A DNA stretch of 64,000 nt from Lasiodiplodia sp. COLG20 (Eukaryota > Ascomycota > Dothideomycetes > Botryosphaeriales > Botryosphaeriaceae). The stretch is taken from assembly GCA_009801085.1 (NCBI GenBank), contig VNWV01000012.1, positions 472,217 through 536,216 of the forward strand, written 5' to 3'. Under the pieces are notes generated by a model. The model was given only the letters and a program-made list of their open reading frames with translations, did no database searches and was not told the DNA's origin. Shown here piece by piece: positions 46,633 through 57,956 of this stretch. Every line of letters begins with the position of its first letter. Position 1 is the stretch's first letter. Made by a program: the position numbers and the translations under genes.

Positions 46633-48028
46633 ATGTGCACCGAAAGCCAGCCCGCGACCGGCCCCGAAGTTGATCCCGAGGTGTGCTAATGGGACAGAGA
46701 GCCTCGAGAAGTGACACACCGCTGAGCAGCGCAACAGTACGATAACGACTCGGCCTTCGGCTCCGTCGACGACCAGCTGTCGTCCTTCTCGGCCTCGCTC
46801 ACGTCGAGTGTCGTCAACTACCCCGTGCAGAACGGCCGGCGCTACCACGCATACAAGGATGGCTCCTACATCCTGCCCAACGACGAGCCCGAGCAGGACC
46901 GTCTGGACCTCGCCCACGCCATGACGACCAAGTTGACCGGCGACAGACTCCACCTGACGCCGCTCCCGGAAGACTTCGATGGCCGCGTGCTCGACATTGG
47001 CTGCGGGACGGGCATCTGGTCCATATGCATGGGAGACCAGTTCCCCAACGCGCAGATTCTGGGCAACGATCTCAGCCCCGTGCAACCGTCGTGGGTATGT
47101 GCTTTTCGAGAAACCAGAGGCGGGGGGCCAATTGAAGTGCGCGAAAGGAGGCTGGAGGGGCGAAGAGGCCGTTCGGGGTTCAGCTGCAGCATGCGACACG
47201 GGTTGTGGCGGAAAGAAGGGCACGCACTATACGCGCTGACGGTGTGCGCTGACGTGTCTTGTTGTTGTCGTGCAGCTTCGGTTTGCGATACTTGCGGCGC
47301 ACTGGAACCTGACGCGGTGCTACCCTGACCCCTCTCACCATTAGCCTTGGGGACTACGGAGAGCGCGTACTTGGCGCGGATGAACATGTGCTCATACTCC
47401 CCTGTTATTTCGCAGGTACCGCCGAACGTCAAGTTCGAAATCGACGACGTCGAAAAGGAGTGGTCGCACAGCCAGCCCTTCGACTTCATCTTCTCCCGCT
47501 ACATGGCCGGCTCGATCGGCAACTGGCCCGCTCTCGCCACCAACGCCTACAAGAACCTGAAGCCGGGCGGGTGGGTTGAGTTCCAGGACTACGACTCGGT
47601 GTACTTCTCCGACGATGGCTCACTGAAGCCCGAGCACGACATGACCAAGTGGCTGGACACGCTGAGGGAAGCCTGCCGCGACGCCAAAAGAGACTGCGAT
47701 CCCGGCCCGCGGCTGGAGAAGTACGTGAAGGAGGCGGGGTTTGTGAACGTCCATCACGAGATCTTCAAGTGTCCGGTTGGAGGGTGGCCAAAAGATAAGA
47801 GCTTGGTAGGTGCATGTGACGGCTCGGCCGAGGAGACATCACACACTTACACCATCGTAGAAGCAGTGTGGCTTGATGAATTTGATCCAATCACTCGAGG
47901 GCCTCGAGGCCTTCTCCTATCGTATATTCACCGACATGCTGAAATGGGAAGTTGACGAGGTGAACGTTTTCCTGGCCAAGGTGCGGAACGATCTGAAGAA
48001 CAAGAGCATCCACGCCATGTACAACTAG
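46633..48028 (+). CDS. LaeA-like SAM-dependent methyltransferase
   Basis: Exons 46633..46680, 46738..47094, 47416..47805 and 47861..48028, all phase 0, giving 320 aa. The first exon (MCTESQPATGPEVDPE) is short and chosen because it joins cleanly to YDNDSAFGSV. SAM-binding motif I is VLDIGCGTGIW, followed by GNDLSPVQPSW and VKFEIDDVEKEW. Motif LKPGGWVEFQD and the C-terminal KWEVDEVNVFLAKVRNDLKN fit the fungal LaeA/TAM-like class. LaeA itself regulates secondary metabolism, but most of these paralogues have unknown substrates. Intron 2 is 321 bases, far longer than others here, yet the flanking protein segments join as in the family. Confidence 0.82.
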
Positions 48029-49375
48029 TACGTATTCTTCCAAGTTTTGGGCCGGATGCTGACGGGTTGTAGCCACGTTGTGTATGCCCAGCGGCCTGAA
48101 GCGTAGCCGGAATAAGGTTGGGAACCAAGATGTGAAAGGTCACATTTCGAATGGCGCAACTAATGTAGGTGCTTGCTGCAAGGCACGTAAGTAGCTTCAT
48201 CAAGCCAAAACAGAAAATCATACGTGCAGTCCCGCTATGATGCCCGAGCACCTAAATATACTTGGGCAGCCGAGTTTTACGTATGGGTTTTGGTGATGGC
48301 TCTGCAGTGCGGAGCCGTGCCAGTCACTATCCGGTGGTGCCTCCGGAAAGGGGGCCCTTCGTTACGGCGGTCGCCGTCGCTAAACGTCCAGGTCCCCACA
48401 TCACCAGCTCGTTGCTTTTATGTGGTTTACGAGCGAGGCGCGCCCGACCGTTCGCCAGTCTGCAAGGGGCTGGGCTTGCGGGAGCCGGTTCCGCTCTCCG
48501 GCATGGAAGCCACAACTCTAAATGGTCACGTCACGGCTGTGATAGGCGTTCGCATATGACGGCTGGCGGCGCGGCGCGCTAACGCTGCGGTACATGAGGC
48601 GCCCTACGTTTCCGGCCCGTGCTTTCCTCGATCCCCGCCTCGGCATATCCAGATTTTGCTGATCTCTCTGCTGATTTTCTTCAAAGAATTGTCCCGAGCG
48701 TCCTATCAGCCGCGTACGCCGCCGCACCTCGGATCGTGCCCTGAAGGATCCGATATCTGATACGCCACAGTCGGTCCAGCCTCCGCTGAAACTACGACCA
48801 GGGCGGGAAATTGAGAGACAGTCTACGCGGCCGTGGTCAGCAGCTCAGCCGTACTGACTCGAGGCCTGCTGTACGCAATAGAGTAAGAAGTCGGGAGACC
48901 CTCGTCTCTTGTTACAACTGCAATTCATGCCGCCAACGAGCGAGACGAATCGATCGTCAGTGCGGTGTACCTGACTCGACCTCACCTATCGCTTAATCCA
49001 CCCCGGCCTGCGGGGAACGGGGAAAGCCCAACAGGGAACCAAAGGCGGAAGGATGCGACCTAGCCAGACGTTGACCCGCCGTAGCTGAGTTCCAATCAGC
49101 CGCTTTAGACGGCCTAGACAAAATATATATCGCTGTCCGGGATCTTCCTGAAGGCCTCTCTGCACCAGCAAGCAGTCCATTTTGGGACTCGCTCTGTGGC
49201 CACCCTCTTCAACCGCTCCTGAATTCCGGGATCCCTGCCTTGCCGTTGCATTGACCTTGGTCTGCGGACCTGACTCATTAGCAGCTATTGCGCCAGACCC
49301 AACGGTCCGCGGGTAACGGGAAGTCCGCATCCTCGTACCCTTCTTCCAACTACACGACTCGACGTCTCCTCCACC
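48029..49375. other. Intergenic
   Basis: About 1.3 kb with no supported gene. It holds the 3' flank of the methyltransferase and the promoter of the membrane protein gene. Short frames show no domain. Confidence 0.5.
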
Positions 49376-50536
49376 ATGGCCAGCGACGGCGTCACAGGTG
49401 CGGCCAATGTCAGCACGCCCATCCTGATGACCATGGCTGGCTTCCTGGCAATCTCCTTCTACAACGTTGTCGAACTGTTTGTCATAATCTTCACCACCTT
49501 CAAGCAGCGGAGCGGCCTGTACTTCTGGAGCTTCATTGTCGCCACCCTCGGAATCGCTCCCCACGCTCTCGGCTTCGTGCTCAAGTTCTTCGGCGTCGTG
49601 CCGGCATCACTGTGGTGGATACCGGTCCTCCTGGTTGCCATTGGCTTCCCGGCCATGGTGACGGGGCAGTCGGTGGTGCTCTACTCGCGGCTGCACCTGG
49701 TCATGCACGATGCCCGAAAGCTGCGGCTGGTGCTGTACATGATCATCTTCGACGGCGTCGTCATGTCGGTGCCGCTGATCGTCATGGCCTTCGGGTCCAA
49801 CTCGCCCAACCCGGCGCCCTTCCTCGGCGTCTTCACCGTGTGGGACAAGATCCAGATCGCCGTCTTCGCCTTCCAGGAGATCCTCATCTCGGTGCTGTAC
49901 ATCTACGAGACGACGCGGCTGCTGCAGCCGTCGCCGACGTCGAACCGCGCGCTGCGCAAGATCCTGTACCACCTCGTCGCCATCAATGCCGTCGTGCTCG
50001 CCTTCGACGTCACCCTGCTCGGCGTGCAGTACTCGAACCAGTACGAGATCCAGACGACGTACAAGGGCGCCGTCTACAGCATCAAGCTCAAGCTCGAGTT
50101 CTCCGTCCTCAACAACCTGATCAGCGTCATCAAGGACAAGGACCTGTCCTTTGGCGGCCGCGGCTCGTCATCGGTCACGCCGTCGCGCCGCTTCGACACC
50201 TTCACTTTCAACAACCGCCGGAGCAAGGGATCCGCCGACTACGGCGTCTTCTCCAGAATCGAGGAGTCGGGCCCCGGCTCCGCTCCGAAAGATGCGCGGG
50301 CGGGGGACGATCTGGTCATCGAGAGGGTCAAGTTCGTGGGAGCAGCGAATGAAGCGGGAGATGGCGGTGCAGAGAGGCTGGATTCTGCTGCGGGACAGCA
50401 AGGGGGCATCGGGATCGCTTTCCAGCCCACTAAGCCGCTGAGGCCCCCTTCTCCATCGCAGGCGTCGGAGCTGGAGCTCGTCATGCTACCAGAGACGGGT
50501 CGCATAGTGCCGAAGAGCTCAATACCAGCATCATAA
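49376..50536 (+). CDS. Multi-pass membrane protein, DUF7703-like
   Basis: Single exon, 386 aa. About seven hydrophobic segments occupy residues 15-250: for example MAGFLAISFYNVVELFVIIF, FWSFIVATLGIAPHALGFVL, WWIPVLLVAIGFPAMVTGQS and ILYHLVAINAVVLAFDVTLL. The short outer N-terminus and a polar cytoplasmic tail of about 130 residues (rich in Ser, Arg and Gly) resemble a receptor layout. The pattern is that of the fungal integral-membrane family annotated DUF7703, of unknown function. The sequence YSRLHLVMHDARKLRLVL between helices 3 and 4 recalls the equivalent loop of PTH11-like proteins, but no CFEM domain is present. Function not assigned. Confidence 0.78.
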   Translation: MASDGVTGAANVSTPILMTMAGFLAISFYNVVELFVIIFTTFKQRSGLYFWSFIVATLGIAPHALGFVLKFFGVVPASLWWIPVLLVAIGFPAMVTGQSVVLYSRLHLVMHDARKLRLVLYMIIFDGVVMSVPLIVMAFGSNSPNPAPFLGVFTVWDKIQIAVFAFQEILISVLYIYETTRLLQPSPTSNRALRKILYHLVAINAVVLAFDVTLLGVQYSNQYEIQTTYKGAVYSIKLKLEFSVLNNLISVIKDKDLSFGGRGSSSVTPSRRFDTFTFNNRRSKGSADYGVFSRIEESGPGSAPKDARAGDDLVIERVKFVGAANEAGDGGAERLDSAAGQQGGIGIAFQPTKPLRPPSPSQASELELVMLPETGRIVPKSSIPAS

Positions 50537-51586
50537 TGTTTGCTATTTCCTTTGCTCTTTACTTGTACATACATATACCAACAGCGAAGCGAAGCATTTA
50601 ATGACATGATGACGATTTTACGTGTTACTTGCCATACATTTTCTCATTCACAACACTGTGAACCCCCCTTTTCTTGTTGTCGCCAGAGAAGCGTGAACGA
50701 CAGGCGTAATGGAGTCTAGATTCTTTGCGTATGAAGCGACGATGGCCTCTCGGCTCGTCCCGAACCCCGAATCCTTCATGAATAGGAGTTCATTTCCCGC
50801 TTCCCCGACGAAGCTACTCTAGAATGAGGCGAGCATCCACCTGTAGTCCGTGCCATCCAGGTGTGGGTTCATCAGGCTTGCCAGCCAGCCTTGTCTTCTG
50901 GAACCGTGCGAAGGGGCCAATCACAACCGTAGGAAATATCGGGCGAACATTCCGATGGCTGGGGCTGACGTCGTTTTACTTGAAGATACGCGAGAATGGC
51001 GCTTCATACATCGGGCTTGGTGTGACATAATTGATGCGAGCCATTGATGACGCAAATGCCTCCGCATTGGTTCATGCACATCGTTTATCGCCCGCCTATT
51101 TGAAGCACTGGTATAGTGATGAGAGGGTCTTGGTTATGGATTCATCCAATCTTGGCAATACAATCTAAAGTTAAAGACGGGGCTTCTCGCCACCTTGGAC
51201 CAAAAAGAGGAAAACTTCCCAGTCGTCTAAAGCTGTATCGCAGAAGGCATCTTGTCAGGGATCTCTGGCTCGCGGGCCTGTTTGGAGAAAAGTTTATTTC
51301 GACTTTTGCCGCCGGCGTCAGTCTTTCTTGAAAGATGTATGCTCTTTCTATAATAGGATGCTTTCCCGATACGCCTTCCGCTTATGCTTATGCGGGTGTC
51401 AGTAACTTACCGGCGTTCTGACCTGCAGAACGGTGGCAAATCTGATTTGAAAAAAAAAAAAGGAAAAGAAAAAAGGCCAAGGCAGAGAAGGATGTCGTCA
51501 GCCGCAGACCGAGAGAAAAGGAGAAATAGAAACCAAGACTCCTCCACACTTCTGCCCCCATAAACCGGACCCTATACTTCCTCCTT
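50537..51586. other. Intergenic between convergent genes
   Basis: About 1 kb with an A-run near 51450. It should hold both 3' UTRs. No gene is supported. Confidence 0.5.
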
Positions 51587-53114
51587 TTACAGCATCCACC
51601 AGCCCACCGACAGGGTTCCAGAAACCAAAAGAATCGTCAAGATTGCCGCTCCCGCCTTATCCCCGGCGGTAATATCCTCGGTATAAACAAGCGGCAGCGA
51701 CTTCCCGCCCGTCTTCCCGCCGCCACCGTCCTCCTTCGGCTTGCTCGTGCCGCCGCCGCCGGCCGCCACAGATGCAGGCGGCAACAGGCTGACGCCGTCC
51801 AACCCGCCATCCGCGCCGCCGAGCATCATGGCCGACACGGCCTGCAGCGCGGCCATCTGCTCGCACAGGCCCGAGGTGCCGTCGTACGCCGCCTGGTCCC
51901 ACCGCCGGCCGCAGGCATCAGGCGCATTCCTGGGGCCCTCGCCGCCGCCGGAGCACTGCAGGGCGGCGCCCTGGGCCGACGGCCGCAGCAGCCCCCAGAT
52001 GCGGGCCTCGAGGCTGGGCACCATCTGGGCGGTCAGCACCATCCAGCGCGTCAGGTACGCCTTGAACGACTGCTGGTCGATGTCGCAGTTGCCGCTGGGC
52101 TCGCACGCGGTTTCGGACATGACCTTGCCGGCGACGCCGTTGGCGGCGTTGACGAAGAAGGTGGCCTCGACGGTGTTGAGGAGTTTGGTCGTGCGCGTCA
52201 GCCAGATCTGGTCGCGCGTGTGGTTGTACATGTAGGCGGTGCCGGCGATGAAGACGCCGTAGATGTACGTCCACTGCGTCGGGTCGGAGCGCGTGCACCC
52301 GCTCTCGGTCGTCGCGCCGTCGTTGAGCACGATGGTCGTGTCGGTTTCGTTCTGGAAGAGCACGCCCGTCGACCAGTCCCACACTTTGGCCGCCCACTCG
52401 ACGTACTGCGCGTCGCCCGTGTAGCGCGCGAGCCGCGCCGCGATCTGGAAGAGGCCGCCGTTGGAGATGGTGTTCTTGTAGTTGTAGCCTTTGTTCCAGG
52501 TGAAGATCCTGACGCTGCTGTTAGAGTATGCTGGGATGGGTCCGTCGTCGAGGGGAGACGTACTGCCACCGTAGTCCACCGCCACACGTGTCATCCCAGC
52601 GGCTGGTTTGGAGGTCGAAGACGTTTTGCACCTGGGCGACCCAGGATGCCTGGTTGCTGTCCGGGTTTGGGAAGCGGACTTCGGCGGCCGACATGGCTGA
52701 AAGAGCCCAGAACAGTTGGTCATCGTTGCCTTCGGTTTTTGTTTGGTTCTCGGGCATGAAGTCCCACGTATCGCCGGCTTGGTGGATCATGGCTTGCTTG
52801 GTGACGTCGACGTAGCTGTTGTCGCCTGTGTAGTACCAGTAGTCGACCATGCTCATGAACATGGCTCCTGCATGCCACCAATAGTACGGATCTGGCAGGT
52901 TCCCTATACAAAACGTTAGCGCTGCTTCGTTTCAGGCTGAGCGGTACGCACCAGGAACATCGCCCGTGTTGTTCCCCGTGTACCAGCTCATCATCCCGTA
53001 GGCAATGTTAGCGGAGGCATCTCGTATCGAATCCGGCTGTGTAATGTCGAGCTCCAAGGCATTGGTGGTTGAGAGCAGTATTGCTGCTCCAAGAGCGACA
53101 GGTAGAGGAAACAT
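51587..53114 (-). CDS. GPI-anchored GH76 alpha-1,6-mannanase (Dfg5/Dcw1 type)
   Basis: Minus-strand exons 53114..52952, 52903..52564 and 52508..51587; introns are 48 and 55 bases, GT-AG, and the product is 474 aa. A signal peptide (MFPLPVALGAAILLSTTNA) starts the protein. GH76 features follow: WYTGN, DPYYWWHAGAMF, the catalytic Asp pair in EGNDDQLFWAL, CGGGLRWQ, GYNYKNTISNGG and RWDDTCGGG. The C-terminus has a Gly/Lys-rich spacer (GGGGKTGGKS) and a hydrophobic tail (AAILTILLVSGTLSVGWWML) expected to be exchanged for a GPI anchor. Dfg5 and Dcw1 act at the cell surface and are thought to link GPI glycoproteins to wall glucan. The start 53114 is preferred over 53147 because it begins directly with the signal peptide. 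Confidence 0.9.
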
Positions 53115-56009
53115 GGCGCAACTGGCATGCTGAGGGCGCAACCACACGGGATCTCCGCTTTAAGCTTAAGCTTGATTGACGCCTCCAGCCCCGTACCTTG
53201 GCGCTGCCATCTTTTTTTGTCACAGGTACGATCCCATGCTGCACTAGCGGCCTTATACGAGACAATCGGCTGAGAGCTTACCTCGAAACAGGGCTGTCAT
53301 CTCGGATCTACACAGGCTGCGGAGGGGACGGCGATTGTTTCCCCAGGTCAGACACTCGCGCTACCCGCGGACGCCTTTCATTCGACCGACAGATCAGCTA
53401 TTGAAGTATGCCAGAGCAATGGTCAGCTCCATGTCAGGCCGTGCGGCGCAGCAGTCAGCGCCCCTCGTGTTGCAACCTCACAAAAGTGGGGCTTCAAGGC
53501 AGACATCATCTTGGGCGGCTACACACGGAATCCTTCCTGAGTTACTCCTGAAAAAGTCGCCGTACGCCAAGGTCGAAGGCCCTGTTAGGGCTGGGGGATC
53601 AGCACCGGACAAGACCGCAGCCCCTCCGAGAGAACCGAAGCCTTCCGTATTTTCCGACGCTGCTCTCCTCGTACTCGTGACTTCGTGCGCGAAGTGTCTG
53701 GTCAAGTCGTTGGAGTATGCTGCAGTATATGTAAGGGCTGAGAAGTTGTAAACCGTTGCACCCACCCCTGATGTGCGCCTCGTGCCGCCTTACCTTCCGG
53801 CCCCCAGTCTCGCCTAATCTTAGCGGCTTTCTCCTGCACAGCCTACCTGCCGAGGCTCCTTGCTGTTGCACACCAACCAACGAAACTCCCATCTGAAACG
53901 TTAGTTTTGTGGGTTGCACCAGTATGAGGGCTGGCGAAGTTTTGAGTGGTGCCAAGGGATGGACTGATTAATCAGCGTCGACTTCCATAGTCCACAACAA
54001 TTCAGGGACTTTGTAAATGCGCTCAGTTTGGATAGGGCTCAAGACTTTTCCGTGCTGAATTCCACGCTCCGCATACTCTTCCAGCAATTAAATCCCGTGT
54101 CAAATTCCCGTCAAATATTTCTCAAGGCATCAAGTTAGTGGAATGTACGACATAACCGCAAGCCCAGCAGGCTTACAGCGGGGGTGAAATTATATTACTC
54201 CGCCAGCTGCAGCTGATGTCTTCCGCCGATCTAGATGATCGAGGTTCCCCGCTGCACCATCAGGAAGCCACAGCGGCTTCGGCTCGAGCCTCGCGCCCGT
54301 GCCGAGGCCTGGCTCTTCGGGACAAAGCTTACATATGTAGTCGGCACATTTCAACTGCCGCACCACGTGCGGCTATTACCGAACCGGTGATACGGACTTG
54401 GTAAGGCAGACTCGTATGCCTGACCAAATAATGCCACCGCCCCAGCTAGACACGTTTGACAACGCGCCTGCACCGTTTCATAAAACTTTCTTAGCTGATT
54501 CCGAATATGCCGGGGATGCGCATCAGGTAGTTACCACTTGATGGGCTGCATGCGTTTTGGAATCATCGCCAGTGCACTCAGTCAACCGCAGCGGTCGCGC
54601 AACTCGCAGCAATGGAAACACTTTTCCAGTCAAAACTTATAATTCTTTTACGAATCCAGCAATGCATACGCCACACAAGGTCTTTCCATGGAGGATTTAA
54701 GATAAGCGAATGTAAGAAGCTTAATGCTTGATGGTTGTGACCTAGCCAAAACCGCCTCAGCGGCCAGACCGTGCTGCGAGCCATCTAGTAGCTTAACGAC
54801 TAAGACAAATAGCCGCTGTCAGCCTCTTCATCTCGTACAGTAAATTTTCAGTCTAAGCTTTCTAAGCTTCGGGATAAGGCCTTCTTGTATCTTGATTCTC
54901 ATCAAACAGCTGTACTTGAGGAATGAGTTGAGTACACAGAGAGATAGAGCTTCTCAATAGACACCGTTGAAATACTGTCCTCGTGGTGAGAAGTTAATGA
55001 AAACCCAACTCTCATTACTTAGATTTAGAAGAAAATAACAGTTACCAAAAGTATGTCGAGCTGCACAAAGCTCTGTACAAATCGGCCTATCGGCTAAATA
55101 CGCAGTCACAACAATTTGCAACGTAGCCAGCGAAGACATTGGGCGTATAAACTTTACTTGTCCGTAAGGAAAATCCTGATGGAATTATGGAGCTGTCGTT
55201 TAAGAGCTTTGCAGAGTGCCTGTCACTCCTCCAAAGGCTATACTTCTGCATCTCTTATAGAAATGGCTCGACTGCAATACAGATCTGTTCCTATATTCAC
55301 AAGCCTCCTTTTATTGCTTGTGGGTCAACGTGTGGTCAAACTCTTAGTTCTCAGGTCATCGCGGCACATTTGTGGAGACATTAAGGATAAATTCTTCGCA
55401 CTATGTGTAGGGGCGTCCGGCGTCCGTCCGGTGTTCGACACCACACAGGACAAGGCAGACTCGCTTGGACCATCAACAATTGTTCTCCAACTGACTTGCA
55501 CTATTCTGGTTCTGCGTCCGAATCATGAGAGCTTAGCTGGATGCTAGGAAGATAGAGATCATTGACGGAGAGCGTCGTGAGTCGTGAGGAAGTTTGCACT
55601 TTCCCAATCTTATCAAGCGCGCTGCAAGGCATACACGCGTCCTTCCTGAGGCTGTACAGCTAGGGAACTGGCCATCACTTGACACAACACACAGTCCGTG
55701 CCTGCCCTACGCCTTCCCTACGAAGTCTCGACCACGCTGTCCCCCTGACACTAAGCGCCATTCAACGCTGGGCACGAAGCATCAAAGGACAGAACGTCTC
55801 CTGTGCCACCTCCTTAGCACCCGATTCTCCGTGATACGAGACAACGGCGGTGACTATAACTGGACTGAGATGTCCGCGACAAGTTCATGTGCTCATCACC
55901 ACGGCTTGTCTATCGTTCAATTCCCTAATCCATCAGCCACACCTCTCCGCCGAGAAGCGACCAGTGCCCTAAATAACGACCAAGAAAGCTTTTCACGACC
56001 CTGACAGCC
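53115..56009. other. Long gene-poor region
   Basis: Nearly 2.9 kb, AT-richer from about 53950 to 55600. The frames are short and carry no recognisable domain or splice partners. I see no transposon protein and no clear terminal repeats. The last few hundred bases are presumably the promoter of the glycosyltransferase gene. Confidence 0.5.
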
Positions 56010-57100
56010 GTGACGACCATGGGTTCCTTTCGCTGCTTCGATGGAAAACGGATACGCCCTCGAGTTCTCGGCTGTGTCCTGGCATCTGCACTCCTCTCTT
56101 GGGGAATCTTGCATTCGCTGAGGAAGCCGCTCGCTCTATTACTTCGTCCAACGAGCGACTTCGACACCGTCTACATCAGCAATGCGAAGATTCCCAAGAT
56201 TATCCATCAGACCTACGCCAACCGGACCATCCCTGATCACTGGAAGCAGGCCCAGCAGTCTTGTCTAGACCTACATCCCGACTACGAATACAAGGTTAGC
56301 ATGGGTACTGTGGGTGAAAACCTTTGAGCCTCAAGCACTGATGATGCCTAGTTCTGGACGGACGACGATGCCAACGAGTTCATCGCGAAAGAATACCCCT
56401 GGTTCAAGCCGACGTGGGATAGCTACCCGCACGTCATCCAACGCGCCGATGCCATCAGGTATTTCGCGCTGGTGCACTTCGGCGGTATCTACATCGACCT
56501 TGACGACGTACGTGTCCCCCTTCCATCCTTCTCTCACAAAAGCATACACCCAGACTAACACAAGCTCTTTCTCACCCACAGGGCTGCAACTACCGCCTCG
56601 ACCCGCTCCTGCAGTACCCCGCCTGGCTGCCACTCACCGCGCCCATCGGCGTCAGCAACGACGTGATGGGCAGCGTCCCGCACCACCCCTTCTTCGAGCG
56701 CGTCATCCGCGCCCTCGCCGACTACAACCACAACTGGGCGTCGCCGTACCTGACCGTCATGTACACGACGGGGCCGCTCTTCCTGTCGGAGATGCGCGAG
56801 GAGTACCTGGCCAGAAAGGACGACGTGCCGCCGTCCGAGCAGCTCTTCACGCTGATGCCCAGAGACTACGACCGCAACGGCCAGAGCATGTTCCGCAGCT
56901 ACCGCGGCAGCTCGTGGCACGAGGACGACGCCGCCTTCATCTTCTGGCTCGGGGACCACGTCGTGGCGCTGGCCATGGTCGGCGCGCTCTCGGCGATTGC
57001 GGTGCTCGCGCTGGCGTCGTTGAAGTGCTACCAGCGTCGCCGTGCTGGAGACGTGCACAAGGACTACTATTACCCCTTGGCCGATCGGGCTCAGGTCTAG
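56010..57100 (+). CDS. GT32 mannosyltransferase (Sur1/Csh1-type MIPC synthase catalytic subunit)
   Basis: Exons 56010..56294, 56352..56507 and 56582..57100, all phase 0, 319 aa. A signal-anchor lies near residues 20-40. The GT32 core shows IPKIIHQTY, WKQAQQSCLDLHPDYEYKFWTDDDA, RADAIRYFALVHFGGIYIDLDDGC with the DxD at about 144-146, and TGPLFLS. A second hydrophobic segment near the C-terminus (VVALAMVGALSAIAVLALASL) precedes a basic tail. This layout matches yeast Sur1 and Csh1, which add mannose to inositol phosphorylceramide in the Golgi. The donor is GDP-mannose. An ATG at 56019 (MGSFRCF) could also serve. The substrate is inferred from the family; other GT32 enzymes elongate glycoprotein mannans. 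Confidence 0.87.
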
Positions 57101-57956
57101 CATGCTGCTAAAGCAGCCCTTTGCCGCCGATGTGCCGGTAGCGCAGCACGGTCGGAACGATTCGTTCATTATGTAATGCCGCCTAGCGCCCTTTCCTTTG
57201 TGATTTTCCTTTGTACTTTCCTATACCATTTGTAGACGGCAAGAGTTTCCGACCAATACGATAAATTAATGACCTATAAATAGACAAGGCATACTTCAAA
57301 CCTTCAACACATGGTACAACGTTCTATAGAATCAAAGTAGTATTTTCTCCTCGAAGTTTCTCCGACGCGCGTTGCATTTGGGCAGTGTTCTTCACACCAC
57401 TCGGCATTTTCGAAGCTCAGTCCGGCCGAGTGCGGGAATGAGACCCCCGCGATACCTGACGGACGCCAGATACTTTTGTGAGACTTACTAAACAACACAG
57501 CCACTTATTTCAAACACTAATAAAGTCAGTCAAGCATCAAGTTGTTTTTTTTTTTTTTTCCCTTGGGTCACAATTGCCTGCTGCCTTTTGCCGATTTCTC
57601 CTCATGGTGTTGTTTCGATCACCGACCAACATGTAAGCGCGTAGCAAAGCTACCAAGCCTATTGAGAAAGGAGATACCTTACATTAGGGGCAGCTCAGGT
57701 TGTCGGGCTCTCACTTCCTATCAATCAACGTCAAGGTTCCCTCGGCATAACAACCCTATGAATTGTATTTGTTGTTCTTGTCTAATATATACATGTTTTC
57801 TTCAACATTAATTAGCCCAACAGATTGTCCTACGACCAAATGAGGATATTTGCACCGCTGTGGTGTTGCGTGCCTGTTTTCATTCGAATTCCGACCGTAA
57901 AACCGTTCAGAGCGAAACCCAACCAAATGAAGTGGAAACCCCAGTTTCTGCAACCC
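57101..57956. other. Intergenic, with a poly-T run
   Basis: About 850 bases between two convergent genes. A T-run lies at about 57544-57560. No gene is supported. Confidence 0.5.

Noticed and set aside
37977..48028. Secondary-metabolite gene cluster (P450, transporter, LaeA-like methyltransferase)
   Set aside because: No polyketide synthase, peptide synthetase, terpene cyclase or pathway regulator is present, and the genes are separated by kilobases of non-coding DNA.
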